In this document: one piece after another, positions 25,401 to 38,013 of the stretch
Layout: each line of letters begins with the position of its first letter
Numbering within the stretch: the stretch's first letter is position 1
NCBI GenBank assembly: GCA_935421135.1
Contig: OW285196.1
Coordinates: 11,653,001-11,717,000 of the forward strand
Direction of reading: 5' to 3'
Length of the DNA: 64,000 nucleotides
DNA from: Bugulina stolonifera
Lineage: Eukaryota; Bryozoa; Gymnolaemata; Cheilostomatida; Bugulidae
Translations under genes and position numbers: made by a program
The notes under the pieces: model-generated
What the model was told of the DNA's origin: nothing
The model's input: only the letters and a program-made list of their open reading frames with translations
Databases searched by the model: none

Positions 25401-28400
25401 TGCTACATCATTGAACCTAATCATAATCTCTTATAGCAGCATGTAGTCAGTCAGCTAACTACTGGCAGCTCCTATTGACAGGTTGGATACATGCCAAAAG
25501 TATAATAATTATTTCTACAGTTGCTCTGTTTAGCTCTGAATAGACAGTTATGATTGTTTGTTTATACCAACTACTCCTAGTACAGAGTATAATCCACTGA
25601 ATAGACTGCTGTTAGCTCTCTAGTCTGACTGTAGACTGCAATCATGTAGTTCAACTAACTCTGATTCGTGTTATACAAGTTGTATTTCCTTATCCTGGTT
25701 TTCTTACATCATACATGTCAAAACTCTAATTTCAATTTCTAATGAGTGCAGTTTTATGCTGTTTGGTATAAACTGGACTAGCATGGGAGCAGTTGAGTGT
25801 GGAATAGGTGTATAGTGATAGTTTGTAGACAAGTTAATTCTGTTCTTCATTGACTTCTGTTTCGTTACTATGTGCAGCTGTTAGCTTTCAAGCACCCTGT
25901 AAACCTATCTACTATAATCACTAGAGTTGTCTGCCCTTGATAAGGATTTAAAGTACTACTGAAATAATGCCTTTTCATGTAGCAATTATGTTATATAGGT
26001 TATTATTTTTCCATATATACCACAAAAATTCATATAACATAATCAGTTTGTCTGTTTTCTGCAAATGGAAAACACTGCAATCTCTCATTCTGCCATATTG
26101 AATTACAAAGGATGTAAACTTTGTTTACTCTGTAACTGTGGAAACAAAATGGAAGTTGTTACATAACAAAGCCTAGCCAATTAAATTAGTGTGGTTAATT
26201 TAGCTGAAATTCCAGCATAGGTAGTGGGTGGGAATTAATGCCAGCAGTACCCAATGTCCTCATCTAATCTGCTATTCCAAGTCTAGGCTTCAAACAGAAA
26301 CTTGGATCTAGTTAATCGCTGTGTCTTTGATAAAATTTTGCTTGTTACTACAGAGTACCTCAGTTCTGCCATGTGTTCTTGTTTTGTGTGCATTTACTTA
26401 CTACAGCATGTGGCCCCAACTGATGTATGCCACACTTACACCACTCTCAATTGGCTTGAATAACTGTTGCATTACTTCCTATCCCTCCAATGAAATATTT
26501 GTTTGTGTTAGAGTGCAGTATATTTTAAAGGATCCCTCTCACTAATTACCCTGCTCAGCAAATCTAGTTTTGTGTCAAAATGAAGGCAGCAGCAAAGTCA
26601 TGTGTTTCAGAGTTGTGCTCTCAACATATTTCTCCTTCCCATGATGCATCGCGCGATGCGCTAAAGTGCTGCCCTAGGACGAATTTTTGATGAAGACACC
26701 CTAAACGGCACTTTTTTTATATAAGTTGTATAGAGAGAGGTTTAGTTTTTTGCAAATATTTTCAAAAGTAGCCTGAAATATGCAAAAATAATCCATGGGC
26801 ATATACTACTTGCAACCATGCACCCTTCAATTTATATTACACCCTTGAAAGAAGTTTTATTTTTATAGCTGCTATTGTTTATTCGAAACTATGGATTATC
26901 ATACTAATATCAAATTTTATAAACAAACCAAAGTCACATGACCATGCTAGCGGTCTGCACGTGGTATTTTGTTTACAATACAATTGATCACAGAGTTATT
27001 GCAAGTACCAAGATTAGATACTGTACTATCTATCTCCGTTCATGTCTATGGGTTGAGTTGAAAATTCATAGTACACAGAAACGCTAAGAATGGCATTCGA
27101 AAGTTGGATTTTCATTTCATAAATTTCATTTTCTGAAAAACATGAGCTTAGTTTATGGCCAGATTGTCAGCCATCACAATACTCAGCATGAGCATGGTAA
27201 GCATTTAATATAATTATATGTACTCATTTTTATTTATTTTGTTTAAAAAACAAACAAATGACTAAGATTGAAATTAAATATTAAATAAATAATTAATAAA
27301 ATTGGATAACTTTTAACACAAAAGTAAGTCATATGATTAATATATTTCATATTATTATAACATTAGTTGGGCTATATGATGTGATATAATTATAATAATC
27401 TAAGTGATTATGATTTTAACATATTTATATTACAATACTGTGAAACTAAATTTTAATATTGAATATAATATTCAATTGAGTTTTGACAATGAACTTTACA
27501 AAAATGTGAAGTTATTGTATTGTAATTGTTGTATTAAATTAATAAATTTAAAATAAGTCTTTACATCTACAATATGCATATTCAAATACAATTTACAATA
27601 CACATATTCTGCGAAAATATAGTTAGTTGATTCATTTAGCCAAGCAAAATTTGGATGTAAATACAAACAATAATTCTATCATAAATTTATTTCTAAAATA
27701 ATCAATTGATTGATCTGGTCTATTCAAGATATTTGAATTACTGTATTTAGTTTATTCACTCTTTTAACCCCCCCCCCCCCCCCGGCTAAATCTAAAAAGT
27801 TGGTGGGACCTGATACTAACTTCATTAGACACAAATTCACCTCTCTAATGCAGCTGAGCTAACCTAGTGTACTTTTATTTATGTCCACATGGTCAAAATT
27901 TTTTTTTGATTAAAACAGCCACGCTTCATTTCTAAAGAATTTTATGTTTTTATTGTATTTGTATCTTACGATATACTCACTGTGTTGATTACAGACTAGT
28001 TCCAATGCAGTCAGCAAGTAACTTTCCTGACATCGATAAAGACATAGTTGCATTTGATTGTTTGCTGAAAGGAAGGAATGATCTGGTGAGCAGGGTAAAG
28101 ACGCACACTCACCTTTGATGAAGAATTTGTAAATCGAATGCCAACCGCAATTTCTACATCCAGTTCTTTCTACTGGTAGGTGTTTATAATTTGTTATGTA
28201 GCTCATTACAATATAGCACTAAAACCTTCTTCTTGAATTAAATTTATGCACAAACTTATAAACTCATTGAGGTAGATTTCATCAGTCTATTCTTGCAAAA
28301 TGTGAAATACACAATCATGCTTTAGCTAACAAAACCGACAACCTATGCGATTTAGGAGGTTTGAATTCCGAAGAAGGTCTTCCTTCTGTACCATATTGAA

Positions 28401-31400
28401 CTATAATAATATCCAGCTCTAGGAGCCGTGGAGGCCCCTCGACTAGCTCTGCTATTGGGCAGCCATGTTAAAGAATTGTGTTTGGCGCCATAAATATTAT
28501 ATTGCTATCATTATTTTTTAGCACAGTGAGATTCCAAAGCTGTATGAAAGAAGCGGAACCTAGCTAGACCAATTCCATGCTACCAGACACTGGCGTGGAA
28601 ATTCAAACTATTCTACAGCTTGCACTATATCATCTTTATCTTCAGTGTTGGAAAAAGCATAGGTAAGTGTTGTAGCAGTAATATGTTATGTACATCAACT
28701 TGGTTATCAGTACTAGTACTCCGGCATCAGCTATTCAACAGGGTGGAAAATTCTGTTGTGGGAGTTGAACCCAACCATTGATGTTTTTTCTTCGGAATAG
28801 CAATATAATTTTGGTAAGGGTCACAACCATTTTTCTTAATAAAATGCTCTACATTTTGAATTGCAGATAATACACATTGGATTGCAAAAGAAGTGTTCTA
28901 AATGTACATTTCACCCGTACTCCAAGAGGTTTCCTCATCAAGTAACTATGTAAAAGGTGAAGCGTTATAGTGCCTCAGCATTCAAGGTGAACGATTACGA
29001 TTGAAAACAAACTTCTGCTGGCGCCCTACATGGACTGTGTATCTCATTATGACTTAATTCTGCCCACAATGTATATTATACATACACTGTTCATGTTCAA
29101 TACTTTACACATGTATTTTACCCTGGTTTCCGCTGTTTTCATTGTTGTATTTTGTTATAAACAGATAAGGTAAATCAACAATAAATGTTTCAAGATATTG
29201 AAGTTGAATAGTCATTTGATGTTCTCATATTTAATAACTAAGAATGACGATTACATTTTCAGAGAGTACGACAGACCAAATCATTTCAAACATTTTTGTT
29301 GAAATGTGCATGCATCATAGTCAGGCGGATTTATACATGTACACGTGATTCCATGGCTATTGATTTTAGTCTCCAGCACTTTGCCAAAAGTATACTAACA
29401 GGCCTAAATCAATCTTGCAATCATAGCTCAGTGTCATAAAACGTAGAGGGCAATAAAATATTTCTAGAGTTTGTATTGGTAGATAATCAGTAAATTAATG
29501 TTTATAACAACAGCGCTTACATGTATTTACAAATGGAAAATTGCGGTTTCATCTAGTAAAATAAACCCTCCCTAAAGACTGGGAAAGATAAGAAAAATAG
29601 CACAAAATACATGTCAAATCGAATACAATAGTCTATAAAGTATAAATTTTGAGCCGCGTGTATTTTCAATTGACTATGACTGCAAACACATAAAAATGTT
29701 TAACATACAATAAATGAGTAATCTTGGAATTCAAAATAATGACATCTTGGAACAAGCTAACTCTACTCGGCTAATTGCAAATAACCATGAGTGCATAATA
29801 TTAGTTCTTGTTAACATTAAAGCTTGTGGATTACGATCACTTGAAACGTGGCAGTAACAATCAAATTAATAAATAGAAAAGATCATTAAGGTAACTGCAC
29901 AATATAGACAAAATCAAACTAGAATTGGCTATCAAAGACATCAAATACAACACGTACTGTACTCATAGAAATTCTATTTACTGAAAGATCATACATGAAG
30001 TATCAGGCCAACTACTAATACATATATAAATGAAAAAAATTCCAATTGTGTCAGAATATTAATATTTGAAGGTACCAGTCAATACTTTACAAACCTCACG
30101 ATTGATTTAGCTGCTCAAATTGTTGGTAAGTACTTCAGTTCAAGCATGTTGCTTGGTCGATGTTTCTACAACATTATGTGAACATGTGACCATACTATTG
30201 GATCACCTAAAAGTATATTAACGTCAACAGATGGTACTTAAAATCAGCCCACACTAAGCAACAGAATATAACTGCTAGGTACAATGTACAAGATTGAAAA
30301 TGATGAATACAAATCAAACCGACGCTGATTTTGCTAGGCTACATTCCAAAAACCACAGTACAGGAAAGTAATATGTACATGCAGCAGTGTTTACAGTGAA
30401 AACTTTGCTGAATCTTGAAGGTGTATGATGCACTTACCTTATGTATACCTATGTAAAACGAGTCAACTTAGTTTCCAAGGTACAATACTCGTCACTCAAG
30501 TATGGCTTTAAGAGGTTGCGATTGATGGGACTTCACATTCCTGGGCCATAGTCTTGACAAACTACTAAAAAGAAGCATTCATTACACACATTTTAGTCAT
30601 CATAGTATTATTATTACAATAGAGAAAGAAAATGAGTTGAATATAGTGTCATCAAAAGTTTATTTTACTTACGGCTGCAATCAAATGATGCAATTATTTT
30701 GAAATTCAATAAATTAAATTTTTGATCAGGTACTGCATATAGGCCTACATATATGTAGACAGCAACAATCCTAGTTAATAAAGTTAATATTATAATCCCA
30801 ATATTTTATTTCCAATTTGCATTTTATCCATTTTAGTAGAGTTTAAAATAGTAAAGTACATGTAATATGATATATGAATGATGTATAATATAATTAGCCA
30901 TAAGTAACTAGCATGTTATTTTAACAAATCACTTATGTATCAATGTGAGCAAGGGGTAAATAACAATAATCATCATTGCTATATTCACATGTATAGATAT
31001 TTTTAAATATTAATTACACTGTGACACACATAGATAGATCATAGTACATTAAAATTAAAAATTAAATTAAAATCAAAAAGAAAACAAAGTTACTTTCAAT
31101 GACTTGATTGCAATTTTTGCTATGCTTGCCATATACCTTGTATCGTATCATCTCTCGATAGCATTTTCATCTTGCAACAATAATTTCATTTTGGCAAAAG
31201 CAAAATACTATATTCTATTCTGTCCACAGTCAACTGATTCCCATCGATCACCCGATGGACTTTCCCACACGTGTACATGCACATGCGATTTAGTTAGCCA
31301 ATTATAATACAGTGCAAGTAACCAATCATGATGGTTGCTCTAGCGAGCACGTGGGTGTCTCAAAGTGTAAACAAAAACGGTGAGAGGGGTCCTTTAATGT

Positions 31401-34400
31401 ACAGTAATACAATGCATGCACGTTGTAATACATGTATATACTGATACTGTATTAGACCACAACGCATATTATATTATTATATACATGTACATGTAGTTAT
31501 ACTATATGGATACTGTGTTTATAATTCAGTGTAATATAACATATTATAGTCTATCTAGTATATGCTACAAAATGTATATACTATAATATAGTATCTACTC
31601 TATATTTTCATGCAAGTACTACTGTATATCTGTACCTACATGTACATCTGCACCTACATGTACATGATTTGTATTAATAAGTAATATGGTTGAACATATT
31701 TATAATCTCAAACAAGTCTGGATGTACATTTAGGTCTATGTAACAATTATTATTACATGCATATTATATTGCCACTTGTAATTTAAATATTAAAATTATT
31801 TTGCATGTATACAATTGTATTATACTAACAATATCTGCAGAAGTATTATATTACTGCAACATAGCCATAGCCCTCAACAAGCTTTGATCAGCAACTAAAG
31901 GAATTTTGTCTCAATATCCTCACTCATAGCTCCCTTTGCTTGCCCTGCTTGTACTGCATTACTCAATGGCTGGTCATATTATTGAGAAAACCATAGGATT
32001 ACATAAGCCAAATAATTATAGAAAGCTCATAGCTGTGAGATTGTAGTGTAAGTATGGGGCACCTGGTAACTCCCCTACACAGGACTATAATTAGAGAGCC
32101 AAGCTATGGGCCTTCACACGTCATACAGGATGTGGGCAACACCCCTGTAACTTAGGACTTCCTTTTCCAGAACCCACTTTTCATGATGATTTTATATGCT
32201 GGCATATCCCAGCCCCAATTATTTTCAGAGTTTTGATAAAGTGAATATAGCAGCCTCAGGGCTTAAAGTTTAGATATACCAAACAAAATATTATCATTTC
32301 TGTAGCCCTTTAATCAAGTTTGTGTATAGATACTGTACGTGTTAATGAGCTAATCAGTGACAGCTGTTAATCAGAGAAGTTATTTAAAGGTAGCTGCCGA
32401 GGGACTCACTAGTCAGAGAAGTTATCTAGAGGTTGACGTCGACTGCTATCCTGTTTACCTTACTCTGATTGACTAGGAGATAGGGTGTATTTGAATGAAA
32501 TGTTTTACTATGTTTGCTGTTGCCTCGATGGTCTATTTTACCCCTTCTTTCTGCCTCTAAATTGAATACAGTTTCTGTACAAATACTAGTTTTATCTCCT
32601 CTACCTTCTCATGTTACAGTTGGTTATCAAAGTAGACATTTACGTCAATGGCACCTTTCCTCATCAGCCCCCCTTGTTATTGAGAAGTATGTAGTCTTGA
32701 TTCTATTGCTGATTTGTGGACCTCAGAAGGGGCTGCCTTATCTCTGTCCCATCTATTTATGTTTTAAACCCTGAGGCTAGTTCAGTGTCCAGTTGCTCAA
32801 ACTGGAAATGTTTATTTTTCAAGTTGATTGAGAATGTCATCAGTTAGTCCTATATTCTCTAGTGTTGTCAACAGCTGTTAGGACATATACTTCTCCCATC
32901 AAACTATTAGTAATACTCCTAGGCTATCCCATAGTCCTCTCTAATATCATGATAGTTTCTGGTCTATTTGATTGATATACTGATACAGTGGGTTGGATTT
33001 CTATAGATTTGAGGTTATTTTGTAAGAAAACTGGAACCTAGTCAGAGATGTGGGTAAAGTTACAGAGATAAAGGTTGTATCTCTTGACTGTTTCCTGACA
33101 GTTGGCATTCTAATAATAGACTCCTGCTATCTACATACTGATTATTGATCAAGTCCAGCTTATCAAGTTTATTGAATTACTACTACTGCCAGTTGTGCTC
33201 CGACTTCACACCTAAATATCTGTAGCTAATCAAGCCATGGGAACATAGACCTAATCTTCTAAGTATGAAGTTAATTATTTCATTTACTGTGGCACATAGG
33301 CTATTTTATATTTGTGATAGTAAAAATATCCTGTTATTACCATGATATTATGCCCTATGTATATGCTCTAATTTGGGAGTTGTCTCCTCAATGTTCAGAT
33401 AGAAATAGATGCCTCTGCTCTATGCCCACGTACGATTGCAATGTGGGAAGCTTTGAATCCATCCATCAATATGTAACTTATTTTGTAATACATGCAGGTC
33501 CTCAGTCTTGTTTATGTGATGTCATACTATGTTACAGGTGATTTGCCCATTTCCTTCCTCGCCTCAAGGTAAACCTCCTGCAGTTATCCCCTCGACTAGT
33601 CATGTAAGCGTTAACCAATCAGAGACTAGTGTTTCTCCGCAAAGTGCCAAGGTCACTGTTCGAGCTCTATATGACTTTGAAATGAAGGATGAAGAGAAAG
33701 AAGACTGTTTAAAATTCAGAAAGGTAGTTTATATAGGGCCATGTAAAATATGGTGTTAGTACGTTAGTAGGAACAACTCATTGTTATTTTACACCCAATT
33801 TAAGGGATCTGTCACTGGTATCCCAACTGTTACCATGGTTACTATTTACTTGTTTGCTATTATAATATATCACTGTAACTGTATAAGTATTTGTTTGTTC
33901 CTATTGTAATAGTACAGTACAGTACTAAATAGGTTTACCTAAGTATAGCTATAATAACTATCAGATACATGTGATTGGCCATTTTATGAAGTTATCCTCC
34001 CTTGATAATCAGTATCTGAAACACTCTAATCTTCACAATGCTGTTACCATTATTATAATACATGTATGTGTGTACCCAGCCAATGGGTTTATCCATAGTG
34101 GCCCACTGTGAATCCTAGTAGGTCGGTGTACAGGTGCAGTAATAATAGTAGTGGACAGTAATGCAGTGGTGGTGGACATACACTGTAACCTACAAGTTAC
34201 AATATACATGTATGACCTATATAAGTTATAATATACATCATGTATGACCTATATAAGTTATAATATACATCATGTATGACCTATATAAGTTATAATATAC
34301 ATCATGTATGACCTATATAAGTTATAATATACATCATGTATGACCTATATAAGATGTAATATACATCATGTATGACCTATATAAGATGTAATATACATCA

Positions 34401-37400
34401 TGTATGACCTATATAAGTTATAATATACATCATGTATGACCTATATAAGTTATAATATACATCATGTATGACCTATATAAGTTACAATATACATCATGTA
34501 TGACCTATATAAGTTACAATATACATCATGTATGACCTATATAAGTTATAATATACATCATGTATGACCTACATAAGACAGATGGTTGTATTGTCAGGAC
34601 GAAGTAATACAATTAATAAGAAGGGTGGATCAGAACTGGGCAGAGGGTAAACTACATGGTGCTATTGGCATATTCCCACTCAACTATGTTAGAGTGTCAG
34701 AGACTGCAAGGGCTCTCTTAAATGCCCCTCAATCCAGGTGCGTACCCTAAATGGTCATCAGGCTAACACTCTTATTAAATGTTAATGTTTCAAGTCCTGT
34801 ATAATATACAAACACTAGATACTAATTATACAAAACATGCATCTATGTTATTACTTCCTATACGTACATCCTGTACATACAAGTAAGAATGCATGTATAT
34901 GTACATTACCTTGTATGTGTGGTGCTCATTGCTACTAATGTTCCGACTATTATAGTGGTAGGTTACTATTCTAACTGTTTGCCCTAAGGCATATGACAGT
35001 ATTGTATACATCACACAAATGGCTTTTGTTACAAGTAGTAGCAAGCCTGAAGTATACTATGTTCATAGAGTTGGTATATTATTTTAAAGGTCTTCTTCTG
35101 GTGTCAATAGAGGCTCAAACAGTGTGAGAACCAGAAACATATCTGGTCCAGCTGTGTTCAGTTCTCCCACCAGCTGCTCTGTTCCTACAGATCAACCAGA
35201 GGTAAGTGGTTATCAGTTGAGAATTGTCTGCTCTTGTTATACTATTATTGGCCTGGGTTGTGACTCCATAAACCACTAGTGTAATATTAATAACTCTGTC
35301 GTTGGTAGTAAATATCCTTTAGTATGCGAGATCTTCGTTATGACCTACAGTGTATGTATGTTACCAGCAGCACACTGAGGACTTTCTGGCAACTTCGAGC
35401 TTCATGATAGTCAAATCTACATATTATACACACTCCTTTTAACCAACTGTAACAATGTAATATCCGCATTGGTTTGCTGTAGAAGTTGTCTTCCACCGGT
35501 ACTTTGTGTGTATGGTATAAAATATGTTGTATTACAGACATCACAGAGACTGTCAGATCCTGCAGGCCGACACCTGTCAGCAAGTGGTGCTAGTGCCATG
35601 GCTGAACCTAACGCTTACATAGCTGTTCCTGGTGCAGTCTCTCACAAGCATTCCCAGAATACTAGTTTCTCCGCTCCGAATGATTCATGTAAGCCATTAC
35701 TGTTCATTGCAATGTTTAGCAAACTTGTTAAACATCTCTGTGGCTTTTGAGTGGAATTAGACACTTTCTGAATGTATAACTAAGGGCACCTGGTGGTACA
35801 TGTACATTAAGGTTTGCTTTGTTCAAACTAGAATGCAGGTCAAACCGTAGGTGACTGACTTCCTACCAGATATGCCATCCCATGAACTATTAATAGCTGA
35901 CACCATAACCAGCTCGAATGCGTACTGAGAGTGCAAAGTCACCTGTCAGTTACCTGTCATTCACCTGTCGCTATATTGACTGACCGACCAGAGCTTGATG
36001 GCAGTGGACTGAGTTTAAAACGTGGAAACTCCCTGATTAAAAACTAGGGGAATCTCAACCGTCAGATGTTATCAGTCGGTTTTATTAGCATTTATTTGTT
36101 TTTATACATGTAGCAGTTCTGCATTCGGCTCGACCTCCTTCAGTCATAGAGTCTGAAAGGTCACAGCAGAGGTCAAGGTTATCTGACGGGGTCAAAGTAG
36201 ATACTGAAACATCTCCCGCTATCAAAAGAATTAGCCACCATGATATGTAAGTTGAGTACAAGTATGCTGTCTAGTTGATTAGATGATTTGGGTCTCAAAA
36301 CCATCATGACTATTCTTGTTGGAAACTGTTTTGCAACCTGCCTACGTTTACAGATACCAGGCCATGTACAATTACAAACCACAGAAAGAGGATGAGTTAC
36401 CGCTCACTCGAGGTTCCTACTATCAAGTCAGTGACCGATGTAAAGACGGGTGGTATAGAGGTAAATGTCTGCGTACTGGAAGTAGCGGAGTGTTTCCTGG
36501 CAACTACGTACAACTTATCCCACCGGAAGGGTGAGTAAAGATTATCAGACTATCAGCTGTTGATAGACAGAATTATCTTTGTGTCAGGTGTAGCCTTAGT
36601 TTCTACATGGTTTAGTATGTATTATATGTTTCAGTGAGGTTGCTGTAGGAGAAGCCCTACTTACTATGAGAAGAGGAAGGCTAGAACCTCCGACAGAGAA
36701 GCAGGCACATGCTGATAAGCCCAACACTACCAGCCAATCAGGAAGCCCAAATACTGCTAAGGTAAGCCATGTGACCAATCACAAAGCTCCTATCCGTGGT
36801 CTAGCTCATTTCCCTCAAGAATTATCTCGGTAGTTGCAGATTATGAATATTGCTGGAAGTATATCTACGTGTTAATTGTGACATTTTTACCAACTTTGAA
36901 CTCGTATTTGTCAAGTTTCCTAATATGTCCATCTCGTACTGTGTAGGTTGTCAAGTCAAGTGGGAAGCCCCTAGATGGCAGCAGCAGGTATTGGGGTATG
37001 GATGTAGCTGAATGTCGTACCCCCAGTCCAAAGGTCTGTATATCATTCTACTATCGTCTGCTCACTCGGGCACCATATACTCAAGTATTGGAGTGAACTA
37101 TCTTGTTTGTTTCAATAAAAAATTGCCTGCTAAATGGACATTAGTCACTAAATAGATGGTTGAGGGTCACTAAATGGTAATATTTGATTTCTCTGCTAAT
37201 AGATGGAGCATAGTATAATATTATCTGTATTAATTTATTTCTCTTGCTAGTGTATGGGTCCACCGTTCTTATAAGGTAGTTCTTGTGTTGCATATAGATG
37301 AGAAAGGAGGGTAGGCGGAGTTTATCAACTGGAAACAGAGACCGTAGGCGGAGCTCTTCTCTCTCCAGATTAGAGAACCAATTAGTAACTAGAGAGCAGT

Positions 37401-38013
37401 CCTCTCAGCCAATTAGACATAGATCTGGTAAATCTAGTGAGAGTAATGGCAAGCCTCATAAGATGACTAGGATGAGGTGAGTTTGTCTACCAAGTCACTG
37501 AATAGTGAATACTTTGTCCGAGTGGATAGTTTGTCCGAGTGAATACTTTGTCCGAGCGAATGCAAGATATCGGCAGGATACAAATGTACATGCAAACTTG
37601 TAAGAGATGAGGTCTCTGTATTCTTATGTTACACTTTTGCTAGCAGAGGAATACATGCGTGTGCATGTGCTGATATTGTGTATTCGAATCTGGTGGTGAC
37701 ATTGTACATTGTACATTTTATTTGATAGTATAAATTTAGATTTTCTATCATGTGTCCTGCTCTTTTGTATTATTTCATAGTCCAATGATCTCTCTGTTTC
37801 TCCCCTCACAGATATGTATGTGTCATGGCATATCCATCACAAGGAGAGCTCGAGTTAGACCTCAAGGTTGGTGACGTTGTCGTTGTGTTGAAGAAGAAAT
37901 CGCAAGGTTGGTATAAAGGAACCAATGAAACAACAGGAAAAACTGGTGTCTTCCCTGCTTGTTTCGTCCAATCATTTACTTCCAGTTCTGGCAACGAATC
38001 ACGCAGTAGCTGA
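19481..38013 (+). CDS. SH3RF1: SH3RF/POSH-type RING E3 ligase and scaffold with four SH3 domains
   Basis: Fourteen coding exons join in frame to 644 residues: 19481-19609, 20379-20510, 21802-21866, 24760-24874, 33538-33723, 34598-34737, 35090-35201, 35538-35688, 36114-36246, 36354-36530, 36635-36761, 36947-37033, 37298-37476, 37812-38013. A C3HC4 RING begins at residue 10 (CSVC, CQHTFC, CPEC) and is followed by the family's [15 protein letters not shown] helix. SH3-1 is at about 95-147, SH3-2 at 186-238, SH3-3 at 388-446 and SH3-4 at 578-635, the last at the extreme C-terminus as in vertebrate POSH. Serine/arginine-rich linkers lie between. POSH proteins bind Rac and organise MLK-MKK-JNK signalling while acting as RING E3s. 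Vertebrate members are longer (about 880 residues); here the linkers are shorter and I could not identify the Rac-binding stretch. The gene is probably the single ortholog of the vertebrate SH3RF set. Confidence 0.92.
22694..22972. repeat. Foldback element with internal ~14-bp repeats, flanked by a 10-bp direct repeat
   Basis: The left half repeats GACAGTTCGAAAC-like motifs; the right half carries their complements (TTTTGAACTGTCC, TTGAACTGTCCAC, TTTTTCGAACAGTC). The whole is bounded by the perfect 10-mer AAGTAAACCA at 22694-22703 and 22963-22972. A 9-11 bp duplication would suit a Mutator-like MITE, but the outermost bases of the two arms do not match well. It lies in SH3RF intron 3. Confidence 0.6.
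23537..23938. repeat. 22-bp satellite, ~18 copies
   Basis: A head-to-tail array of ACAATTAGTCCTACTATATC followed by CT. There are a few truncated units near 23640 and 23700 where CTACTATATC is repeated alone. It lies in SH3RF intron 3. Confidence 0.95.
26525..31397. mobile_element. Possible piggyBac-like element, TTAA-flanked, non-autonomous
   Basis: AGGATCCCTCTCAC (26529-26542) and the complement of 31380-31393 (AGGACCCCTCTCAC) match at 13 of 14 positions. Each end is bounded by TTAA (26525-26528 and 31394-31397), the piggyBac target. The 4.87 kb interior, in SH3RF intron 4, has no transposase frame. It includes a C run at 27770-27783 and a 98-codon minus frame (27910-28206) without recognised domains. 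With such short ends, chance pairing cannot be excluded. Confidence 0.4.
34190..34575. repeat. 32-bp satellite, ~12 copies
   Basis: A tandem array in SH3RF intron 5. The unit contains TATAAGTTATAATATACATC followed by ATGTATGACC, and two units read AAGATGTAA in place of AAGTTATAA. The array ends 22 bp before the exon at 34598. Confidence 0.95.

Noticed and set aside
27910..28206. 98-codon minus-strand frame inside the possible TTAA-flanked element
   Set aside because: It has two closely spaced cysteines but no recognisable transposase or zinc-finger domain; probably chance.
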